Assembly (NCBI RefSeq): GCF_014805625.2
Contig: NW_023998422.1
Coordinates: forward strand, 5,905,199-5,969,198
DNA length: 64,000 nt
Direction: 5' to 3'
Source of the DNA: Glossina fuscipes
Taxonomy: Eukaryota > Arthropoda > Insecta > Diptera > Glossinidae
The notes beneath the pieces were generated by a model. It was not told the origin of the DNA, did not search any database, and worked only from the letters and a program-made list of their open reading frames with translations. The first letter of the stretch is position 1, and every line of letters starts with the position of its first letter. The translations under genes and the position numbers were made by a program. Shown here in pieces: positions 1 to 13,854 of this stretch.

Positions 1-320
1 TCCTCTACACACTACACTGTGTTAGAGGAGTATATTAAGTTTATGCGCTTGCATGCAGTGCTCAGAATAACTTCACATCGACTCGCCTTTTATTATACCG
101 AAGCTTGTCTGTCCGTCTGTCCATTTTGTTTTCTTTAAGTTTAACATACAGGTCACGATTTTTGATATATTTTTATGAGATTTACCAAAGCCGAACACTG
201 TTCGTCTGACGGTCTGATGGCTCGACTCGAAACATTTCTTATATAAATATGAATAAACTTATTAACTGAAATAGTGTAGCGGCTTTAAAGGTTGATAGTG
301 TCTTACTATAGTGTTTTCAC
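1..320 (-). repeat. Dispersed repeat family A, copy 1 (reverse)
   Basis: This copy reads as the reverse complement of the family core. It has a ctacacactac-like end, then gtatattaagttt, a CTTGTCTGTCCGTCTGTCC core, and an outer end ending in actatagtgttttcac. The window edge may clip the left end. The ctatagtg outer motif recurs at the ends of copies near 39948, 53611 and 60140, which is why the element is taken to extend past the inverted-repeat ends. It has no coding capacity. The boundaries are approximate. Confidence 0.6.
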
Positions 321-3300
321 TTACTTTAATTATTATTTCTATCATTATTATTTTTTTTTTTTCTTTTTATGGATTGTTTAAATTGCTTAACTATTGTGAG
401 TAGATTACATCAATTTCAGCCTTTTCGATGAAAGCTAGCTTGAGTCTATGACGTGAAATTCTTAATTTTAACAACTTTCGGAACTGTAATGAGAGGCGGG
501 CGCATGGACAAACCGACAATGTATGGACGTAGTCAGAATGATTGAATATTTTATGCAAAATTCACATAATTTGAATATAAGATTAGATCAAGGACTTATA
601 GGTCTACGCTAAAATTTCTCTGATTATCAAAATATTATTGCATTCAAAACTCCAAGAAGCTACGTTGCGTGCGATAATCTATACAGACGCGTATGGCTTG
701 AAGATAGTGTTTTCAAGTAAAAAAGTCGGAATCTCCACACTATTTGCCAGACACTCTCTTAGAAAACGGAACTACATTTTACTCTTAATAATTAGAACAT
801 GTGAACTTCAGATCAAAATTTTTAAAATTTTCTAATAAGAGATAAATGAAAACCTTATAGGAGCATATAGCTCTCGCCGCATAAAGTCTTTCTCTCCATG
901 AGAAGTTATATTTCGGAACAGGGTATTACCCGACAATTGGACCAACGTGGTACAATTTCAGCGTGATAAACTTATATGACGAATAACTATTCTGGATCAA
1001 TTTTGATCGTAAAATACTACAAAGCAAGTTTACCTACCAAAGGAAGGGTGATTTTCTGTAGGCATAATTATATGGGAAATTGTTCAAAAACTGACTCCAT
1101 CCCATTCTAATTTTCTTAAAATACCCTTTTTAAACGGTTTTTTTTTTTAATGAGAAATATTAAAAGCGCCATATTTTTTCATGAAATGACTATTCCAAGA
1201 CATGTCGCTGTAAGGAGAGTGGTCCTAAAAACCTATCTACCCAATCGACTTTCTATTGAGATTACTTTGGATTCCCTTTCTTGCAAATTACTTAAGTAGT
1301 TAGAAAAAGGAGATCAGTTTCTTTTAAATTTAAGATTTCCCAACCATTCTTGAGATGTTTGTGGTCAACCATACGTATTAATTGAACTTAACGTTTAAGC
1401 CTAAAGCTGATGACAATCTAAGAATTGAGTATTCACATACATAATATTGTCCTTTAACGGAATTGTTTTTCGAAAATTTATGAAAAATTAAATTAATTTT
1501 TAAACAAACAATTGATCAATTATGTGACTTAAACGGCTCTTAAAACTCTGTAATTTAAACACCTTAATATACTTGACGCGCTTAAACACACCCAGAACAT
1601 GATTTGATATGTTTTACGGCACCATGTCTTGTATATGAAACCTTTTATAGAAACAACCACAATGTAATAATTTCTTCACAGCAAAAATTAACCCCAGCTC
1701 ACGCTTTAATTTAACCTACACACAATAGCATATACATACGTACATATATCAGAGACCATAACAGAGAGATTATCATCATCTTTTTAAGACTTAATGGTTT
1801 CTTTCTTCTTTTTTTTTTTTGTTTTGTTTGTGGTTTGCTTACCTACACATTCTTTTGGGTAAGCATAGTAAGCTTTGCCTTCGTTTACATTATTGTTAAG
1901 TGATCCCAATAAAATTGAAACGCCTTTGTGCGTTAACAATTGCCCATAATTCATTTTTCTTTGACTACACTATACGACTACGTAACTGAACCAATTTAAC
2001 TGTTGCGGTGAATGTTGTATTGATGATCGCATCTAAAAACGGAAACCCACCTTAAATGGTTAATAATGTCAGTGTGCGAGCGGTAAGATAATGTTCAATA
2101 GATTATTTAGGTTTTAAAAAAGGGTTATATAATTTAGCGAAAAGGAAAAAGAGGAGGAAAGTTTTATTTAGCTGAAGACGAATTTTTTTAGCATTTATTA
2201 CTTGCGAAGATTGATTGCTAAAGTAATGACTTTTATATGTTTTTTAAATATATAATATATATGTCTGTCGTTCCGCTAGAATTGCTTGCTTCCTAAAGTT
2301 GGAACACACGCATCCAACTTGCCCCAAATTTCAGGTATAGATAGATATAGATAGTTCAGATATGCATGTTGGAAGGATACGAATTTCAGTTATTTACTAG
2401 CTATCGTTCAGTATGTAAAGAGATGGATGTGATGCGCGGAACTGCCTTTTTCTGTATTTTTAACTGGATTAACTTGTAAACTAAGTGCGGATAAAGCTAC
2501 GGAAATTATGAATATTCGGCACTAAAGTATTAAGCAACGAAGTTGTTAGAAAATACTTTACGAGGTTCTTGGCGAAAAATTGTAATCGTGAAGACGATCA
2601 AATGTGCATACGTCCGTCTGCCTCTCTTGAAATTAAACAAGGAAATCATTTTTAGCTTAGGCTGAGAAGTTTTACCGCACTCCACTTCTTCATAACTGGA
2701 CGTCTCCGATTACCACGTATTTACATCAATATATCGAGTCATATTTAATAGGTTAGCGGTTTACACAAGCTGATGATGGAAATGGTTCGAAGGCTGTTTC
2801 ACTTCCAAACCGGCAAGTGTCTACTGTAGAGGCATCTATAAGCTACACGATAAATGGCAAAGGACCACAGACAATGATGGCGCATATTCCCATTACCAAG
2901 CTTTGTAATAAGTGTAGTTAAATCAAAAACTGGGATTTAATCAAAAACTGGAACGATTTCGTTTAAACAGTTATTATATATATCTTAAATGTGTATGCAT
3001 ATATATCATATATGGTCAAGATTTTCTATTTGCCTACAGGGTTTACACAGGCTTTGTATGCATGTATACATATGTATATATATATGCAGATTTATTTGCA
3101 GATAAATTTTATGTACATTGCATGTGTATGCATGTGGGTACATATACACATATGTACATGTACATGTATACATATCCATCACACGTTTGCTATTCACCTT
3201 AAGAGCAATATTGCTAGACATTGTAAAGCCGAAGGACGGAATTAGTATACTTCCAAAGTACGTATGACGGTCAAGAAGACCGAAATATTATAAGATAGAA

Positions 3301-3805
3301 AAAAGATAGTACATATGCTATTGATTTCTTGGTGCTTTTTTACCTTCCCTTTTCATTTTCTTCTTTGATTAGAATGATTGATTTTCGTTCTATTATTCTC
3401 CCCTCGAAAAATATTTTGTATTCAAAGAAAAAGCCGGAAATTATGGACAGACAATTAGCCTTTTTTTTTTTGCTTATCACTATGTATTTTATGGCCATGC
3501 GACACTATAAATAATGTCCATTGGTAATCATAGTTCTTTTACGTTCAGGGCACATGTACGCTTTGAACAAAGAAGCAACTCAAGTATTTGCTTCTTTGAA
3601 AGAGGTGAAGCCTACAGAAAGAAGGCTTAGACAGAAATGAGATTTTAATACTGATAAATGACTTTATTCGTTCTCGTAATGCACGATAGATCTTTTCACT
3701 TCAAATCGCTTTTCGATTGCAAAAATTTCTCTTGATTTTCTATGCAATACTTTAGCAGGTTTTAGGAAACTGAGATAGAGACGCGATCTCCTTTTTTTTC
3801 TTTTG
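321..3805. other. A+T-rich non-coding stretch
   Basis: No coding potential was recognised. The region has poly-T runs and an A+T-rich simple-sequence patch at about 2980-3180 built from tatg/tacatg units. That patch alone creates overlapping open frames on both strands. A small GTCCGTCTGCC motif near 2610 may be a decayed scrap of family A but is too short to call. Confidence 0.55.
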
Positions 3806-3810
3806 CGGGC

Positions 3811-3845
3811 ATGTGCGCGATAACTGTCAGAAAGAAGTGGTGAAG
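3811..3845 (-). repeat. Possible SINE family B scrap
   Basis: The segment aactgtcagaaagaagtgg matches the reverse complement of the family B 3' body (CTTCTTTCTGAC...GTC), which is seen in the fuller copies near 16030, 40500 and 46275. Only about 35 bp are recognisable, so chance similarity is possible. Confidence 0.3.
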
Positions 3846-3849
3846 CTTA

Positions 3850-5125
3850 TATCAAATTATTAATCGCTTAAAGTTTTAGTAACGAATTGTCTTTCTATTA
3901 ACCCTAACCGGACCACGGTGTGCTTTGGAGTCATGTTTGAACTTTGAGCTTACTCTTTTTGCTTACTTCATATTGCTTTAAAAACAATGTTTTTTTACTT
4001 TAGGTTGAGATGAAAATTGACACTAGAAAAGGTGTTTGTAAACTAGGTATTAGTCTATGATCCACACAGTGCAACTTTGATATATGCGCATTACAAATCA
4101 ACTTTTATGCAAATTGCATTTGGCGAGACAAGCTTCAACTAGTTACCAATTATGTGCGATTCATTATAATAGTCTTTTCCACAGCAAATGCAGCACACTT
4201 TTGTTATTTTATACAGGCGCTTGAGATTCGGCATTAAGAGCACACGTTCAGTCCACAGAAAACTTGAAATAATCAACAAAATATTACATCCCTGAACGTA
4301 CTTTGACCATCGCGGAGGAGTATCATTTTTGCAATATGGGCTGTCACGATAAGTAAAGGATTAACATTTCTTGTTTAGGCGGCCACCGTACCTTGGAAAG
4401 GAAGGGCACAATCAAGGAAAAAATTTGGCATAGAAATACGTTGATGAACGCTACACAGCATTTTAGGAGAGTGAACGCGAAATTGGATCAAATTTTATTG
4501 AAAGTTGGTTTCGTCTACTTTGGAACTCTAGAGAAAAATAAGGGATGCTTTTCACTCCGCTAGATATCGAGAAATGGAAAGCATCATATATGGCTTTAAA
4601 AAAAAACATTATTTTAGTATGCTATTTACCAAAAGAAAGGAAGGCTATCCTCCCATCCTATTACCAATATTACACCACGATGTGAATAACAAGAACAAAT
4701 CTTAAGTCGACACATGGAATAACACAACACGCAAGAGGAGGAGTTGATGTCTTGGATTAACTGGTGTATTCATGTCATTTCATTTAAGACATAATACTAG
4801 TAGGTGATCAATCAACTTTTTTTATAACTTAGTTAACGTCTAATAGCAGAAAGAAAGCCATTTTAGCTGAGTATCTATCAGAATTGGCGTAGTTCCGCCA
4901 CGTGGCGTAGGACGACTCGTTTCTTGAATGAATATATTATTCCAGGCATAAATGAAGGGCGTGACCACCCCACCACTAATGTTGAATTTGATGGGAAGCA
5001 AGTATACGAACAGAATATTCGACAAAATCTACCATATGAAGGAACTCGCATTAGCAAATAAATTGTTCTTGCCTTCTGAAAGTAACTTTTTTTATAGGTA
5101 CATACGTTATATCAGTTGTCGTCCA
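3850..5125. other. Non-coding stretch, nothing recognised
   Basis: Mixed-composition DNA. Overlapping short open frames on both strands near 4840-5137 look like a relic of something more G+C-rich (attggcgtagttccgccacg at about 4881), but I recognise no domain in any frame. Confidence 0.5.
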
Positions 5126-5127
5126 AC

Positions 5128-5405
5128 GGTATATTAAGCTTGTGTGGATGTTTGCAACACCAAGAATGACTTGAGATACACTCATTTTTTATTATACCGT
5201 CCGTCCGCTTGTTTTGATTTTTTGATTTCAACCTGTAGCTTGCAATTTTTGAGATATGTTGAGTAAATTTGGTACACAGACGTGCTTTGGCTAGAGGATG
5301 AACGCTATTGAAAATGGTTCGGATCGGATCCAATTTTCGACAGCTTTCCAAAGAAGCTCTTATTTTAAAATTCGTTACATGAACTGTAGGGTAGTGTAGG
5401 GTTTT
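5128..5405 (-). repeat. Dispersed repeat family A, copy 2 (reverse)
   Basis: The left end reads ggtatattaagcttgtg, then tttgcaacaccaag. A CCGTCCGTCCGCTTG core follows near 5200. The segment around 5300 is the reverse complement of the conserved gatccgaaccattttcaata block. The right end is gtagggtagtgtagggtttt, which carries the inverted-repeat TGTAGGGT motif. A short open frame on the minus strand is a by-product of the repeat. Confidence 0.7.
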
Positions 5406-5409
5406 GAAT

Positions 5410-7424
5410 GATGGACGGTGAGTAACGACAGTGGCCGACTTGATGCGAAATCAAAAAATATTTGGCCTGTGTATTATGAAAAGTTTTAAGTATAAGCACA
5501 TTTTAGTCATTCCCACGATGAGAGTCACATCGTGATACCATTCGTTAGAAAAACAACATTGTACGATTGAGATTAAACACTGTGTGGGTAAATAGCAAAA
5601 ACATACTAAAGGGATAAGAAATAGCGATATAATGTCACAAAAAGGTTGCTATTAATTAGAAAAGGGTTTATGACGTTAAACTCGTTTAATTTTCCTTTTT
5701 ATGCGTAACCTTTTCCATTTTGAAAGATCGATTTCAGAGATAACGTCATTCGAAATAAAAGAATTCTTACATTCACATACATAACATTTGTGGATCCCAA
5801 CTAAATGAAAGCAGTTTACGGTGCCATACGGAGCCCTTCCCACTTTCGCGAGTTGAATTATTTCCTGTTAATTCAGTAAATATGGCTTAAAAAGAACAAG
5901 AAGAAGATATTTGTAAATGTGAAGCATTTCTTCCTTTATATTATTTAATTATATTTAATTAAAATATATTAGATTTATTAAGAATTGCGATAAACTGTTT
6001 TTATTATTATTTTATTATTATTATTTAAGTGAAAACTTTTAAGTTTTCCATAAGCTTTTAATAATATTAAGCAATTAATTACCATGAAAGCGAGTAAAGA
6101 GGGAAAATATTTATTCACTTGTTGTTGTATATAGCCATGACACTGTTTTGTTTTTCCAGTTTCTCTCGGTATCTTTTTAATGAACGCAATCAATTAAGTT
6201 AAAGTTCAACAGCTGTCGCAGTAGCTTCTCTTGAATTTTTATGCTGCTTTTTTTTGTTATTGCTCCCGCGATCTCTTTTTGTTTGCATAACGAACATAAA
6301 TTTCAAGTGGAGCATATCTGGCGACCTAAAAGAAGAGCAGACCTCACCGACGGACGAAGTGGACTGCTGTTGTAGTGAAATGCAAAGTATTTAATAATGT
6401 CGTTAACGTTAAAGTGGGTGTAAATTTTTTCGTCATTAATAAATATCATAAAATATTTTGTTTAAATACTCGACTCAACTGAAACATTCTAAAAACTATG
6501 AAAAGATTTCTTTTAACCCTCTGACTGGCATATACCATATGCCATGTGATAATGAATGTGTACGTGATTTACAAGACTTAATTAATGAATGTGTAAATTT
6601 TTTTGTTTAAAACACCAATTAATAAATTTTTATAAAAAAAAAAAAACATTTGTTTTTCAAATTCTGTTCTGTTTTTTGTTTCATTTCCTCTTAAATTTAT
6701 GATTCATAAATAATAAAATGGAATTTCTTTAAAATGTTTCCTTCATTTCGCATCATTTTATAGCAAATGAAAAATTTACGAGTTTGAAAAAACGCAAAAC
6801 ACAAAGCACAATAAGTAAATTTTTTTTTTTGTTTTTTTTTCTGTTCGTTTGCCAAACATAAGCTGTAGCGATGTGCACAGTATTGTATTAGCTCTTGCGA
6901 CAAACATTTGGCAACAATTTTTCCATCATATGGCCAATGAAAAGATTTCCTGCCTTGTTAGGCAATGCAACAAAAACTGTGACTGCAGATATATGTCATC
7001 AAGATAAATGCTCGGAATTAGTGAAGTAAGATATTCCATAAAAAAAAAAAGAAGAAGAAGAAATCTGTTTCGTTAAATAAAGCAATAAAATTAAATTTGG
7101 ATTTATAATCCCGAGAAAATTACCCTTTCACACTAATTAAGGAAGACGTACGCCTTGCAAGGCAAAACACTAAGAAGCTTACGAGCGACTTGGAATGAGT
7201 GCCTTAAATATCGACCGTCTTCTTGAAGAAAAACAAAAAATTTCCAGATTTATTTTTAATTAAAGGCGTGCCAGGTTTTCCAATCGAGACCATTTTTGAC
7301 TTTAGCACTTGCAGCATTTGCAGAAAGTCTTAGATCCTTATTTGCTATGAAATTCAAGTTTTTAAAAAAAATATTTTAAAACTTTTTTCGTTCATTTTGA
7401 TTTTTTTGGTCTAGGGCTCGTGTA
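5410..7424. other. A+T-rich non-coding stretch
   Basis: Strongly A+T-rich, with ATT/TTA runs at 5940-6030 and several oligo-A/T tracts (6637, 6820, 7040). No coding, RNA or mobile signature was recognised. Confidence 0.55.
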
Positions 7425-7580
7425 ATACAAAGACCGTTAGAAAGAAGTGAGGAAAGAGAAAGTCTAGTGGCCTTCTGTGCCCACTCGATAAGTTTTATGT
7501 CTTTAGCGACCGAGCACATACTATACGACTACACTACGACCGAAGTCAACTTAAGATTTCAGCCCGCGAACACTGACGGA
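7425..7580 (-). repeat. SINE family B copy (reverse)
   Basis: Contains ccgttagaaagaagtgagg, agaaagtctagtggcc, the gagcacatac...cgactacactacgaccgaag block and agatttcagcccgcgaacac. These are the reverse complements of the family B body, in the same order as the copies at 16030 and 46275. The last piece corresponds to the B-box region. It is diverged and lacks a clear A-rich tail. Confidence 0.6.
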
Positions 7581-7801
7581 AAAACCATTGCGACGTAGAC
7601 CAAGCACGGGATATTTCAACGGGTAGTATTATAATAAATTTCGCGCAATTTCTAACTGTTAACCCGCAATTATAGTTGCGATGACATTTGGCGAGTGAAA
7701 AGCGGGAGATGTTTAAATTTATTCACTGTACTTTCTTGTACTGATTGCGTGTTGGAAATGCAGGAAAAGGATAACGTCTTTGTTTAAAAGCAAGTGAAAG
7801 C

Positions 7802-8146
7802 ATTATAGAAGGCACGGCTCACCATTAGGTACTCCAGACTTTCCTTAATAGATTTACTCATATAACGGCTTTTCGAAACAAGGCGTTAGGTGGCGCTAGT
7901 CGAAAAAGTGCTCTGATCTGACGCATTTTCGACAGGGTTCGTTTTTGGGCCAAAATACGTTGGGATGTACTCAAAATACCCCAAAAATTGTGACTTGTTA
8001 GCTGAATACAAGATGTACGGACGGACAGACAAGCTTAGATTGATTCAGAAACTGATTCTAGATAGATCCAATAAAAGGTGGCTGTAACTCAAGTTGTTTT
8101 CGATGTTGCCTCTGCACCACCAGTGGTTGCTTCTTAGTATTTAGGG
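7802..8146 (+). repeat. Dispersed repeat family A, copy 3
   Basis: A well-preserved copy. Left end aggcacggctcacc, then ggcttttcgaaacaaggcgt, the tcgaaaaagtgctctgatct block, gttcgtttttgggccaaaat, then the tacggacggacagacaagct core at about 8015-8035. A hairpin-like gattgattcagaa ... ttctagatagatc follows. The right end is a weakly kept caccaccagtggt segment. No protein is encoded. Confidence 0.8.
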
Positions 8147-8409
8147 TCATTTGCATCACTTTGGTTACGTAAACAAACGAAACTTTCTCTTCATTTCTTT
8201 TTTTTTTTTAGCCGTAATGAGTGAAAGTTTGCTGCGGCACTCGTTCGAAATTGCTGCTGGTTATAGGGACTAGATTAGGTTATCGAGAGATATTGATTAA
8301 GTTTCGTTTGAGCTGGAACGAATGCTACGAACGTTGATGACGTTTTCTTCAGCAGACCGGTGCCATCAGCCACACAATTCGTCGACCAACAGCGCCAAAT
8401 TTCTTTTTT

Positions 8410-8612
8410 TTTGTTTACCGCAGCCAATCACTCAGGGGATAACCCCATGTTCGCGTACCTTGGTGCCGGTCAGACAGCAATGAGGAAAGAAAAAGGAATA
8501 GAGAGGTGGAGGTAAAAGTCTTGTGTGTCTTTGCTGAGTGAGCACTCACTGTAGTTACGGCCATTTGAAATCTGAAGCTACGAGTACTGACTTGCTAGTC
8601 CCGAATATTACG
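8410..8612 (-). repeat. SINE family B copy (reverse)
   Basis: Starts with tttgtttaccgcagccaatc, the reverse complement of the 3' GATTGGTTA-type end, after an upstream T run that corresponds to the A-rich tail. The body follows (gtcagacagcaatgaggaaa, gagtgagcactcactgtagt, tacggcc). The left boundary is well supported. The tRNA-like end near 8570-8612 is degraded. Confidence 0.65.
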
Positions 8613-10870
8613 TATTCGTCGGAAGAGCCCGAGTTGAGAACATATTTCACATGCTAGCAACTTTTTCCGACACAGCAGTCGCAGTTCGGGGAGATGGAAA
8701 TATCGACGGATACCTTATTCAGCGTTCCATATTGGGTACCTTATGGAAGAGCGCGGTTACCTGACGGTTACAGAAAAGAAAGTGTAAAGAAAGCACTTCT
8801 TAATCTCTTTTATTAACAATATAAAAAAGCCATCTTCCGCCTGCTGCGTTGTTCTCAAAGGTAATTGCGAACCTCTGCCATCGTGTACATCTGTGGATTC
8901 ATCCTTAACATGCAGGCAGGAAGAAAATATTTTAACAAATTCAAATCCAGTAAAAGTATGATTACCATAGTTTTCATTAAAGAAAGAAGAGCAAAACAAA
9001 AATAACTTTTTCCTCTCTACGTAACGATCTGATGTAAATGACAGCTATTTCCTTTTTAGAATTTTTCTAATCATTCCTCATAAAAAGGAACATCAATAAA
9101 AAAATTGTAGCCTTTTATTTCGCAAAGCCAGCCAAACTAGCTAAACCCGCCATTGATTTGCTTGTGCAAAAGATTGAATGATAAAACTAACGATTTTTAT
9201 TTTAGTTACGGTCCAATTTTTATTTTTTATTTTCCTTTTTTATATCTCTTCTGGTTGCATGCATTCGAAACGGATTGCGATGGTCAGAATCACCTACACA
9301 TAAGTACAAATCTCTTTATACAAAAAAAAAGCATCTATCTCTTACACTCCGACCATTATCATCAGTATGTCCAGGGTGTGTACCTCTTCTCCATATGTGA
9401 TATCACACCGTGACCAGAATAGCTTGACTATCTGCTCCAACTGCGGCACACACTAATATTGACTGTTGCCGCTTTACTCTCTGATGTGTACTCTTTGTAC
9501 TGCTTACATACATGCATAAATATACATCGGCTATAAAGATAAATATTATACAATAGTTGTATTATCATTGAATGTAATTTTTCTTGCGCGCTACAAACAC
9601 TTTGCCTTTGTATTTAGCACTGATAATGGAAAAGATTTTTTTATTTTCATTTAAAATCGCTATAGGAAGTTACTGGTAACCAACTTTTTTCACATACAAT
9701 AAATGAGTATTCTTGGGATTTCTTATCGTCTTCCTTTCACACTACAGACAAAGTGTAGCAAATGAAAAAAAGTCATAAAATCAAGTTAATAGCATGATAG
9801 TTTCGCTTTTGTCGCTTGAGATATTTAGCGAAAGGTATGACGCATACTTCTTTCACATAAAAGCACACTTTCAAGTGTGGTTAAATAAAGTCGTGTAAGG
9901 ATTTTGTTTATAGATTTCATTAAGGATTCGCTCAGTAAGTTCTTGTAAGCGATACAATAGAAACTACTTGTAATAAGTTATGTTGTGCGTATCAACTGGT
10001 CAAGCATCTACTTATCGGTAAGTCATTAAGCCTTCGAAGAGAAAAATTGGGATTTTTGTTGAGCAAAATCGGAGGATTCCGTTACTGAGTATTTATGTTT
10101 AACATCTCCACCTAGGTTGACATGAAAATTTGGTTATAGTCCAAATATTCTCCTCTGGATAAAACGATTCCTGTCATAGACCTCTAATTATTTTATGCTC
10201 CATAATTGCGAATAACCACAATCACGACGAGTACTCACCGAAGGGCTGCACCCAGCGGTCAGACCTCATCCGGCGTTTCCATCGCAATAATTTGCAGCGC
10301 TACCAGCCCTGCTTAGCGTAAAGCACATGTGGTATTGGTGTGCGCGAGAGAATTCCATAGTTTTACTCTGTAATGCTTTAGGATTGTCGCCACAGCGCAT
10401 GTATAACTATGACAGTGAACACGGCCTTGGATTTTTTAGGAGCAGATATCTATCCAACATACACCAATCACCAACTCGCACTATCAACTATTCTGGTCCC
10501 ATCAATAAGATACAGACATCTTTTCAGTTTCCATTATAACGGAGTAGTCGCTAGCGAAGTCTACAAGCAGACGACTCCGCACACACCCGATGACAGACAG
10601 ACAGTTTTTCGACAGCTGTTGCACACATAAATACCAATTATTTGAATAAGTCTACAAAGCTTCTTCTGCATATCTGTTTACCTCTTTCGAGGTCATCTGT
10701 ACATCGCTCTAAATGATCAAATAATTTTGCCCTTCTGAAGAGGTCTAAACGAAAAAGAAAAGCAAGTATTTCGAGATTCCTTACTTCATTATCAGTCTAT
10801 GCAGTCCAAGGTATACAAATTTCCGCCACCTTACCCTAACCTTAAGTACAGCAGTTCATTTGTATTGTGC
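8613..10870. other. Non-coding stretch with a slightly G+C-richer patch
   Basis: No gene was recognised. At 10210-10640 the base composition is more balanced and two overlapping 70-73 residue frames run in parallel on the plus strand. Neither shows a known motif, and both lack splice or start context I could defend. The patch could be the remnant of an old mobile element. Confidence 0.5.
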
Positions 10871-10876
10871 AATCTG

Positions 10877-11137
10877 TTACGCAATAGCATTAAACATTTG
10901 CGGGTGAAACTGCTGCACATCACGTAGGGTACATCCATCAATTAAAGAATCGATAACCCTCTGATAAATTTTGTGAATACGTATGCGATCGGTATTAACT
11001 CTACTACGTAAGCAGTGTAGGCGCTTGACTGCCTGGGTTTCTAACTCTTCAATATTAATGATAACCGATTCGTCGTTTCTATCCAATTTGAACTCGCGTC
11101 TATACTTTACGTTGCCGCCGATGTTATAATTTTGCAA
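10877..11137 (-). CDS. Unrecognised 86-residue open frame
   Basis: A short minus-strand frame with balanced, charged composition (for example YRREFKLDRNDE and HCLRSRVNTDRIRIHKIYQR) and no low-complexity bias. That makes it stand out from the other short frames nearby. I recognise no family, and no signal peptide or membrane segment is visible. The frame has no continuation into a longer ORF upstream, where stops appear at once. It could be an exon or a transposon fragment, but chance is also likely. Confidence 0.15.
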   Translation of the reverse strand: MQNYNIGGNVKYRREFKLDRNDESVIINIEELETQAVKRLHCLRSRVNTDRIRIHKIYQRVIDSLIDGCTLRDVQQFHPQMFNAIA

Positions 11138-11139
11138 TC

Positions 11140-13850
11140 ATCCGCAAACACATTTGTTAGAAGAAGTTTCAGTTTTTTTTCAGATTATGCCATATCTGTT
11201 ATTGTCGTAATCGCAACTTTGCACACCCTCTTACGCATTTACGCTCTTGGGCGCAACCGCGTGAGGGAAATCATACACGCAGCTGTATTCGGACTTAAGC
11301 ACTTTGACACATGAAATAATGTCGCCTCCGTTTAAAAATTCCTCTAGTTATTGATTTGTTTTGCTCTAAGTGCTTTTAAATTACGTTTTTTTTTCTATTC
11401 TATGCATTAAATATAATAATATCATAAGTAAAAAAAAAAAAAGGGTTTCAAATATATCTTCTTCAAGTGTCGCAATATTTATTTAGTACTTCTTATTAGA
11501 TTATGCGTCTACATATAATTGTTTAACCTAACTATTGAGAGCATTCTTTTTTTTTGTGATCAAAAATGCATTTGCTTCAAAACAAAATGAATGAATAGAA
11601 TCAAAGTATGGACCATCTAGCTGACGATTACGTTTTCCCACCTCTCTCTAAACTTATCCCCAAAAGAATTCATGTTTGTGTATCGCCGCAAGAATCAAAG
11701 CTTGGTATGAGCAATGAATAATAAACATTTATAGAAACTCGCGCAAATGTGTGGCGATAATGACGAGGACTTCGGGACATTCCAGGTTACAAATATAAAC
11801 ATTCCGTCATTTACTTTATGACTTTTGGCATATCGCACCTATTTTTTTTTGCAATCGCATCAGTGGCTGTTGACAACGTTTCCTACTGCAATGACGCCTT
11901 CTTTTCGTTGGAACATACCATTATACGTCACGCTCAGCTAACCTCCTCGATAGAGCCTCAAAGTGTAAAGTTTTCCGAAAATTGCTTTTTTTCGCGGACC
12001 TACACCTATTAAAAGTTCTAAGAATCCACGTTTGCCGATCCTTCAGTGTGGTAATGTACACAGTTACCTATAACTTTAACACGGCAGCTCTATTGTACCA
12101 TGTCCTAGCCTATAACACTACGCTTTCTCTTCTGTTACTTCTTTCTGACTCCCGCCTTAGTACACGAATAGGGGCATTCGCGGTTGTGATTGCCAATTTA
12201 AAAAAAAAAAGAAAGAGTACTACTTTCTCTGTCTCTCTCTCTCTCTCTCTCTAACACTAACTCTACCTCTCGGAGCTAATAATTATTTCAGATCTTTTGT
12301 GATATTTGCAAAGAATTCTTAATTTGACAGTGCAATATGTAAGATATTTTTAATTATATATCAATACGTCGTAATATGTTCTTGTACGCTTTCATGCTGA
12401 ATTGAAAATTTTATTAAAAAAGATCAAGAGAAAGCAAAAGAAAAAAGAAAAGAACAAATGAAATAAATAAAGAATTTATCGAGTAGAAAATAACTTCAAC
12501 TGTTAAGTGAAGTCATCACCCCTAGAGAGCTGCAGTTACAGATGAAAAAATCCCCACGTATGTTACATAATAGATAGCATTTGATAAGAGTAAAAAAAAA
12601 AAAAAAAAATGCATAAAAGAGAAATCAGTAAACTACGATTTAAAAGAACATGGAACAGCGGCTCACCCGGACATCATATTAACATACACATGTACGCACA
12701 TATTATGGATAATCAAGAAAAATTATGCTTAAATAAAAATATGTGTTCATGAAGAGAACAAAAAAGAAGTAAAACAACAGCAACCTCCGCAAAGTTTTCA
12801 TTAACACTGTGGAGAAGGAGTGAGAAGGCAAACAAAAGGACAGCATATGCAATATGTAGTACAATGATGACATTATGCGTACGTTTGCCAGATTGTCCAG
12901 CTTGGTTGGATAAGTGTATGATTGTATATGTTCTGGAGAATATAATACAAGATTGAATTTAACACAGAAACACTTATGGAAAAATGTAATTTTGCTCGAC
13001 ATCTTGTCTTTGCCAGTATAATATACAATCAAGTATGAAACACAATCTCAGATAATTCCTCTTGTAGTGCAGATACAGATACGCAGATATACACGTTCAT
13101 ATACGTGCTTCTTATCTAAAAGTGCAAAGAGTACAAAACACACATTTTTGGAAAATTTTATGATAAAAACAAAAAGAAAAAAAAAAAAGCAAGAAATGTG
13201 ATATATCTAGAAACTTCTTAACACCCATGGAGGGCAAATATATGTGCACTCTATCAGTTCGTGTAACATTCAGAAGCTTCTTCCGACTATGCGATAACGT
13301 GTATTTATTCCCGATCGGTTAGAGATTGCAATCAGCATATATATCGTTAGTGGTTGAAAACGATTGATTGATTTCAATGGAGCATCGCAACTGTAGGCCT
13401 CAGTTAAGCAACTAACACTATAAATGCACAAATTGCATCATTTCTTAAGATTAAGTTGGCGAACAAATGAAAATAATAAATAATTAACGGATGACATTTG
13501 CAGTAAAAACAACCGCTGGAAGAGGTCGTAAAAGTCAAATTTGTCTTAAGAAATTTATTATTAAAGAAGCGAGTGGGCCTCTGCCGCTAACACAATACAA
13601 AGAAGATTCAAATAAATGAATGAAATTTTTCGCCACTTTTGTGTGGGATGATGCCTGCATTTTGAAGTTGAGTTCGACCTCCGAATTGGAAGACTAAAGA
13701 AACAATTGCTATTACGAGTGATCTAATGATATGAGTTCGTTCTTCTGTCAATATCGTTAAGAACTAATGCTATCTTGTTCAAACGAAACTATGGATCGCT
13801 TCTTCATCGCATAGAAACAAGTTTTTCACGCATGTTTTTACGCTCACTAA
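11140..13850. other. A+T-rich non-coding stretch with (TC)n
   Basis: Includes a TC dinucleotide microsatellite at 12232-12252 preceded by an A10 run, and an A19 run at 12591-12609. Open frames here are short and biased by these tracts. No gene was recognised. Confidence 0.55.
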
Positions 13851-13854
13851 GTTA

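Noticed and set aside
2991..3245. Overlapping Y/I/C/H-rich frames on both strands
   Set aside because: They arise from tatg/tacatg simple sequence.
4840..5137. Opposed 61-residue frames around a G+C-richer patch
   Set aside because: No motif in either frame and no splice or start context. Left as unexplained non-coding DNA.
11130..11165. Minus-strand FADDCKI string resembling the YADD motif of reverse transcriptases
   Set aside because: No other RT block is present on either side in any frame, and stops follow at once, so chance is the best explanation.
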